Positions 58,790-64,000 of a stretch of 64,000 nucleotides of DNA are shown one piece after another. The notes under the pieces were generated by a model, which was not told where the DNA came from, made no database searches, and saw nothing but the letters and a program-made list of their open reading frames with translations. The stretch is from Rachicladosporium sp. CCFEE 5018 (Eukaryota > Ascomycota > Dothideomycetes > Cladosporiales > Cladosporiaceae), in contig KZ111140.1 of NCBI GenBank assembly GCA_002077045.2, positions 1,544,791-1,608,790 on the forward strand. The letters run 5' to 3'. The position numbers were made by a program, and so were the translations under genes. Numbering within the stretch: the first letter of the stretch is position 1; each line of letters starts with the position of its first letter.

Positions 58790-59630
58790 TATGAGATATG
58801 ATGTTGTGGATGGTCCGATGTCGCGCTGCTGCGAAGTCGCTGGGTGATAAGGCCCGGCGTCGGGATGGAGGGGGAGAAACATCAACAAGTTGTGAGGGGA
58901 AGAATTGACCTCACGTCTTCATACATCGAAAATCGTGACTCACCCATCAGCATATCATTATGGGCTGACAGATCATGCGAGACAATGCTTTCTTTTGAGA
59001 CGGAGCGCTCGACTATGTTCATATATCCGATGCATTGGGAGAGTATGCGATGCTTATATCCTCAAGGTCAACCCCAACCAAGGCACACAAGTCTTGCCAT
59101 GCGGCGAGAGTATCTGGCCTCGCACGTCGAATTGAACGGTCTACCGAGTAACAGGAAGTCACAGCGTAACGCGCGCACGCTGGAGCTCCGTGCAGGTCTT
59201 TGCCAGAGTACGCTCTGCCCACCCCATTTCCCTGGAACCATGTCCTTCTCATGCTCGCGATCCGTGCCGGTACTTGGTCTCGGTAGGAAGCGCAGATGCT
59301 TTCAGCTACTCGGACTTCGATCGCAGGTGCAGAATGCTTTTAGTAAGCCTCAGGAGAGGAGAGACCATGAATGAATATGAGCCCGTGGAGTATCCCACCC
59401 TCAAAGAGAGGCGCCTACCAGTGATGAAGAGCGAGTGATGGCAAGGAGTAGTAAGTGCGTTCCTTCCTTGTCAATTGAGTCTCTCAGTACCTCCAGCATT
59501 GTGAGCTAGCAAGGCCACTGTCTCCTATAGCACACTTCTTCACTGTCATAGCAAACACGTCGATCGATCAAATCAACAACGACGACTACACAACGACGAT
59601 TTGCGCATCCAAATACTAGTCTACATCACA
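58790..59630. promoter_or_regulatory. Divergent promoter region, Zn2Cys6 factor and small Cys protein
   Basis: About 0.84 kb between two genes transcribed away from each other. A 176-codon plus-strand frame (58844-59374) overlaps the factor's promoter and has no recognisable feature, so it is not called. The last ~60 bases before 59631 are CA/AC-rich, like a fungal 5' leader. Confidence 0.5.
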
Positions 59631-59858
59631 ATGGCAAGAAAGAAGACCAACGAACGAATCGATCGCGTCCGCAGGTTCTTTAGCTCGAGTATAGGTTGTG
59701 GTCGACCCACAGCCTACAAAGGCAAGCCAACGACGTGTGGCGTCCCGTTGTTGTGCGATGACTGCCTCGAAGTCATCAAGAACAATGTACGCACGTGTCT
59801 GCAGAGAGTGAAAGATAGGAGGAAGTATGATCTGTCGTGGCGAGTGTACAAACAGTAA
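59631..59858 (+). CDS. Small Cys-rich protein with CG-P-GK-TCG-CDxC motif (member 1)
   Basis: 75 residues from ATG 59631 to TAA 59858. The N-terminus is basic (MARKKTNERIDRVRR). The centre has IGCGRPTAYKGKPTTCG followed by LLCDDC: four Cys spaced C-x12-C-x5-C-x2-C, fitting one zinc site. The rest is basic and helical. A second protein with the same motif and the same C-x12-C spacing lies at 63637-63944. The stop overlaps a consensus donor (CA|GTAAGT at 59856); splicing to an acceptor at 59914-59915 (gctaaag) would replace the stop with ~64 further codons ending at 60103. No known family recognised. Confidence 0.6.
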   Translation: MARKKTNERIDRVRRFFSSSIGCGRPTAYKGKPTTCGVPLLCDDCLEVIKNNVRTCLQRVKDRRKYDLSWRVYKQ

Positions 59859-60540
59859 GTGCATCACCAGTGAGTACCAAGAGAACCAGGGACCCCTTAC
59901 TGATAATCGCTAAAGGGTCGATTTTGGCGTCAAGTATACCTGAGTGAAGAGATTGGTCGAAGAGGTAGCAAGACGATCGACGCTCTGATGTACCAGAGCG
60001 TCACCCCTGCTTTCACAGACTCGCCTGTGCCATTTCTTTCCGTATACAACGTCGCAAGAGGGTGCAGACGCCCCCGTTTCTCCGATGGTGAACTGTACAA
60101 TTGAGCTTTATAGTGAGAATGAATGGAGTCAAGGAAGCATGGCGCACCCATCTTGGACCCTTCACCAGCAGCCCGGGTCGAGTGCCAACCCGCTAGGAGC
60201 CCCGTGCATCTTCCTCCAGTTCGTGCTATCTTCCCAGCTTCTCCCGGTCCTCCGACTTTATCCTTACCAGAAGACTGTGTCTACAGCAGGCGTGCTCAGC
60301 GAAAGCTAGTGTTTACTCGGTGATGTCTTTCTACCACAAAGAAGCGTAGAGATGTCGCGAGGGTTGGTATTAGTTGGCGTTCGCTTGCAGGCGTCGGACA
60401 ACACACCCATGTCTGGCTGAAGAGGCTGAGCTGTTCTGCGCCACGAGGTCCTGGCGATCTCCATGCGATACCTTACAGAGTCCACAACAGTTTAAGTCTT
60501 CCTTTCTCACAATTTTCTCTCATGTCTGTTCATACTGGCC
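59859..60540. other. Intergenic, possible second exon of the small Cys gene
   Basis: If the donor at the end of the small Cys gene is used, 59916-60103 is coding (GRFWRQVYLSEEIGRRGSK...). Otherwise this is the promoter region of the ankyrin pseudogene. No other feature seen. Confidence 0.35.
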
Positions 60541-63415
60541 ATGGACCCGCTCTCGATCTCGGTGGCGATCCTGAGTCTCATCGGCGCAACAGGTAAGGTT
60601 GCCACCACCATCAACGATATCGCAGGAAAATCTTCCCGCGCACCCACGACGGTAACCGCGATATCAGCCGAGTGCGGTATAATCACCCGTACGCTGCGAC
60701 ATGTCGAACACATAGCACGTAACGAGCCTTCCGCCCTGACAAGAAGACTCGCTGGCGACGGAACAGACACAGAGGCGACCCAAGCCAGGACGAAACCGAC
60801 GAGGAATCGCCAAGCTTGGACGCGACAATGTACAGCGCCCTGGAGAGCTGCGACTTGACCATAGTGGCGCTCTCAGCGACACTGCAGAAGTGCAAAGGAT
60901 CGAGCAGTCTTTCAAGGAAGCAAAGTTCTGTTCAACGAGACAGAGCTGCAGGATCGACTGCAGTCATTACGAGGGCTGAACCAAGCCATGACCGGCTTGT
61001 TGGCCGCCGTGCAGGCGTGAGCAATTTGCCCTACCCATTACTCTGCCATCAAAACTGACAACAAGTAGCGAATCGCTGTCCGCAGTCCGGCTCATACTCA
61101 CGACAATTCCGCCGCGCTGGATACAATGGTGAGACAATCCAATGTACTACGTAGGAGCACGAGCCTAGTATAATCACCGGAATCACCGAAGCATCCCCAT
61201 TCGACTTTGACGATGGCGTCGTCGACAGTCTAGCATACCGGCGAGCATTCCGCAAATTCAAAACAGGCAACAAACCAGCTTGCCCAGACCTATCGCCGAA
61301 CACCCTAACAAGGATGACTCTGTTACGATAGTGGATAGTGCTCACAGTGCCATCGCCAACGGTGCGAACGGAGGGCCTGGCCAATTAGCTCCGACCGCAC
61401 GTCACTTTATCTCGCCACCAACTGCTACTATAGCAGCCTCAGATGTGCCAGATCCTGGACCTGCAGAAGGCAGCAGTAAGCACTTGCTCGAGGCAGCGGG
61501 CAAAGGCAGTCTCACTCTCGTCTCAGCATTACTTAGACAGGGCGCAAAGGTCGAGACCTGTGGCGACGACGGCTGCACCGCATTGCTGCTCGCCGCGAAA
61601 GGCGGGCATTCCAAAATCGTTCGAGTGCTGACGGAGTATGGTGCAAATTGCGAAGCGACTGATGCATCTAACAAGAATGCTGTACACTCGGCAGCCGCCG
61701 CAGGAGACCTGATATCCTGTGAGATCGTACTACAGAGAGTGAAAGATATAGATGCTTCTGACAAGGACGGCTGGACTGCGCTCCACTATGCTGCCAAGCA
61801 TAATCACGAAGAGATCGTTGACTTACTGTGCACTAAAGGCGCTGACCTCACAGCGGCGGTCTCTGCTGGTAGCTTGGACGCCGGTGCTCACCCACTGCAT
61901 GTTGCGGTCAGATCGAGGTCAAATAGAGCGACGCGCAGCCTTCTGAAAGCCGGCTCAAGCGCACGTGCGAAATGCTCGGACCGTAATCTTCCATTGAACA
62001 TCGCTGCTATGAACGGCGACTCGGCCATGATCGAGTGCCTTCTTGATGCTGGTGCGGACATCGAGGCTACAGGCAAAGAGGATAATCCTGCGATCCATCA
62101 CGCAGCCGCGAATAACAGGTCTTTGGCGATATCTACATTACTGCAGGGTGGCGCGCAACTACAGCCTCGCCTCCACATCTCGGGAAATACGCCTCTACAT
62201 ACCGCAGCGCTATTCTCGAACACCGCAGCGGCTCAATTCCTCATACAAAAAGGACATACCGTCAACACCATGGACTACGCCGGTGACACGCCACTTCACG
62301 TGGCCGCAAAGGCTGGCTCAGCTGCTACCGTGAGCTTACTGCTCGGCAATGGAAGTGAAATCGACGCGATCGGTGCTGATGCCAGCAGTCCTCTCGTTCT
62401 GGCTGCTACTGGAGGTCACTTCGCAGCCGCAGAGATGTTAATGGACAGCGGCGCTCGAATAGATCTGCGTGACAAACACCACAATCAGGCGATCACTCTT
62501 GCTGCCAAATCTGGCAATGTGCTCCTAATCGATCGCCTGCTCAAAGAGGGTGCGGACAAAGACGCTCGCGGGCAATCGGGCTGGCCTGCTATCACCTTCG
62601 CTGCGGGTCAGTATACCCCGACCCCTGTTGCACACCCTGCGCATGCTGACCTCATTAGGGAATGGCAGAGTACCAGTCATCAAGCTCTTGCTGCAGAAAG
62701 GCGCGAGCATTACTGCCAGAACTAACACCAATGACGAGCCGCTGCACATGGGCGCCTCGTGGGGCCATCTGAATTCAGTGGTTGCACTGATCGAGGCAGG
62801 CGCGAACATTGAGGAGCCAGGGTTTGAGCAGACGCGGCCGTTACACTACTCTGTGAGAAACGCAGACGAGCCCATCGTTGCGTACTTACTCAAGAAGGGC
62901 GCGGCAGCGGACCCATTAGACGACTGGGGCGGAACACCGTTCAACTATGCTGCGAAGTACGGAAGATCAAAGCTCTCAAACTGCTGGCGCAGGCTGGCGC
63001 ACTCGTAGCTCGACCCGCTACCAATGGCAACCGCGCCATACATCTCGCCGCTCTGTGGGGACAACCCGCTGCGCTGGAGACACTACTATCGCTACACGCT
63101 GACATCAACGCCACCGGATCAGATAGCTATTCGCCTCTGTGCAGTGCTTGCAGCGTCGAAGATGATAAAGGCTGTGTTGACCTGCTGGTCCGCAATGGTG
63201 CAGATCTCGAAAGACGTAGTGTCGCAGACTCTTACACAGCTCTACACATCGCAGTGAAGCAGGGACGACTGGACGCCATTCGAAAGCTTCTGGCAGCCGG
63301 TGCTGAGATCGACGCGACATCGAAGGAAGGACTGACGCCACAACAGCTTGCTGTCGCAGGATCGAAAGCGGAGATCATAGAAGTCCTTCGCGAGCATGAA
63401 GCCAGAGCAGGATAA
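60541..63415 (+). pseudogene. HeLo-like N-terminal domain plus ankyrin repeats, frameshifted STAND-type gene
   Basis: The ATG at 60541 opens MDPLSISVAILSLIGATGKV, the typical start of the fungal HeLo-like/STAND N-terminal domain; ECGIITRTLRHVEHIA and, further on, NETELQDRLQSLRGLNQAM and ASPFDFDDGVVDS match it too, but these pieces sit in different frames (breaks near 60775, 60890, 60935, 61275). From ~61480 a long ankyrin array follows (GCTALLLAAKGGHSKIV, GWTALHYAAKHNHEEIV, GDTPLHVAAKAGSAATV, YTALHIAVKQGRLDAI and others, about 13-15 repeats). A proper intron, 62607-62658, keeps frame; a further one-base loss near 62970 (after FNYAAKYG) breaks it again. Such proteins act in non-self recognition or cell death. 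Here it is probably dead, unless the assembly has base errors. Confidence 0.75.
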
Positions 63416-63636
63416 GAGACTTCGGCGTCCGTACATCGCTCCTTCCAACTCGACGATCCCCAATTCGAACTGCCCACTCGACGACGATACAGGCCAAGCC
63501 CCACGATTGTCTACTCGACAATGTCTTGACCATCCTCCACAACATCACTCACACAAACCAAACAAAAACCCTCACGACACACACATCACTCCGCAAAGAC
63601 ATCATCACCACCACAACCATCACACGCGCCACCATC

Positions 63637-63944
63637 ATGTTCCGCAACCTCTTCAGCCGCCTCAAAGACCGCCTCACTCCCTCCCCCTCCCCCGACTACG
63701 GCTGCGGTGAGCCGTCTGTCGAGAACGGCAAGCAAGTGACGTGTGGCAAGAGAGACCACCAGTGTGATAAGTGCCGGTTGGCATGGGTCGAGCAGCGAAA
63801 CCGACGGGCTGCGAGGGGACGTCAGCAGGGGCTGGATAACGGGGTGAAGCTGGAGAGCACGAAGCGTGGTGAGTGAACGCGACATAATCAAGGGAGTGAT
63901 CGATAATGGAAGCTAACCGTGAGTCAGGATGGCGGCGTCCATAG
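63637..63944 (+). CDS. Small Cys-rich protein with CG-P-GK-TCG-CDxC motif (member 2)
   Basis: Two exons, 63637-63868 and 63928-63944, give 82 residues; without splicing the frame ends at 63876 after 79. The N-terminus is basic (MFRNLFSRLKDRL), then YGCGEPSVENGKQVTCG and QCDKC: C-x12-C-x6-C-x2-C, the same spacing up to the second Cys and the same CG-x-P-x4-GK-x2-TCG pattern as the protein at 59631. The tail is Arg/Gln-rich. Intron evidence: GTGAGT donor, gctaac branch point and tcag acceptor. Together the two genes bracket the ankyrin pseudogene. Function unknown; a zinc knuckle binding nucleic acid or protein is a guess. Confidence 0.6.
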
Positions 63945-64000
63945 ACGCGTACAGATCTTGAGCGTTGTGAGCTGCTCGTTGCGCTTGCACGGCAGCCTCC

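Noticed and set aside
58844..59374. 176-codon plus-strand frame upstream of the Zn2Cys6 gene
   Set aside because: Overlaps the factor's 5' end and promoter; composition and lack of motifs suggest a chance frame.
62600..62665. Apparent frameshift in the ankyrin array
   Set aside because: A 52-nt GT-AG intron (62607-62658) with a gctgac branch-like site restores frame, so this break is not counted as a lesion.
1..64000. CRISPR arrays, rRNA, tRNA, intact transposons
   Set aside because: Looked for by eye and not seen; a tRNA scan and repeat search would be needed to exclude small or degraded ones.

Overview
The window is nuclear DNA of a filamentous ascomycete or black yeast. The genes have short GT-AG introns (about 45-80 bases), fungal families (tricalbin, NCS1 permease, Zn2Cys6 factor, HeLo-like/ankyrin protein, TenA-fold protein) and GC-rich coding regions. 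A dothideomycete is likely. The near-complete duplication recalls hybrid or diploid black yeasts such as Hortaea, but that is inference and I cannot name the species.

Layout: two diverged copies of one ~28 kb segment lie head to tail, separated by a 100-base run of N (27706-27805). Copy A is 23-27705 and copy B is 27806-56346. Each copy carries, in the same order and orientation: the last exon of a GPI-anchored protein (+); a PQ-loop membrane protein (-); adenine phosphoribosyltransferase (-); an Hsp31/DJ-1-like gene (+); tricalbin (+); a second PQ-loop protein (+); a secreted Cys-containing protein (-); a DUF2293-like protein (-); a BED-finger/TenA-fold protein (-); an NCS1 permease (+); an AAA+ ATPase (+); and a basic/acidic hypothetical protein (-). 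The gap lies exactly at the A/B junction, so this is either a tandem duplication or two homeologous or allelic contigs scaffolded end to end.

The copies are decaying differently. The first PQ-loop gene is intact in A and broken three ways in B. APRT has a nonsense codon in A and is intact in B. The Hsp31-like gene is broken in both by different lesions. The other loci look intact in both. Divergence is mosaic: the left part is diverged, while most of the stretch from the middle of the permease to the end is nearly identical, which suggests gene conversion.

The single-copy region 56347-64000 holds a Zn2Cys6 transcription factor (-), a decayed HeLo-like/ankyrin (STAND-type) pseudogene (+), and two small Cys-rich proteins that flank the pseudogene. 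These two share an exactly spaced CG-P-GK-TCG-CDxC motif and may form an undescribed small zinc-binding family. In the BED/TenA gene an in-frame TAG, followed by 80 conserved codons, is kept in both copies.

I saw no tRNA, rRNA, CRISPR array or intact transposon.
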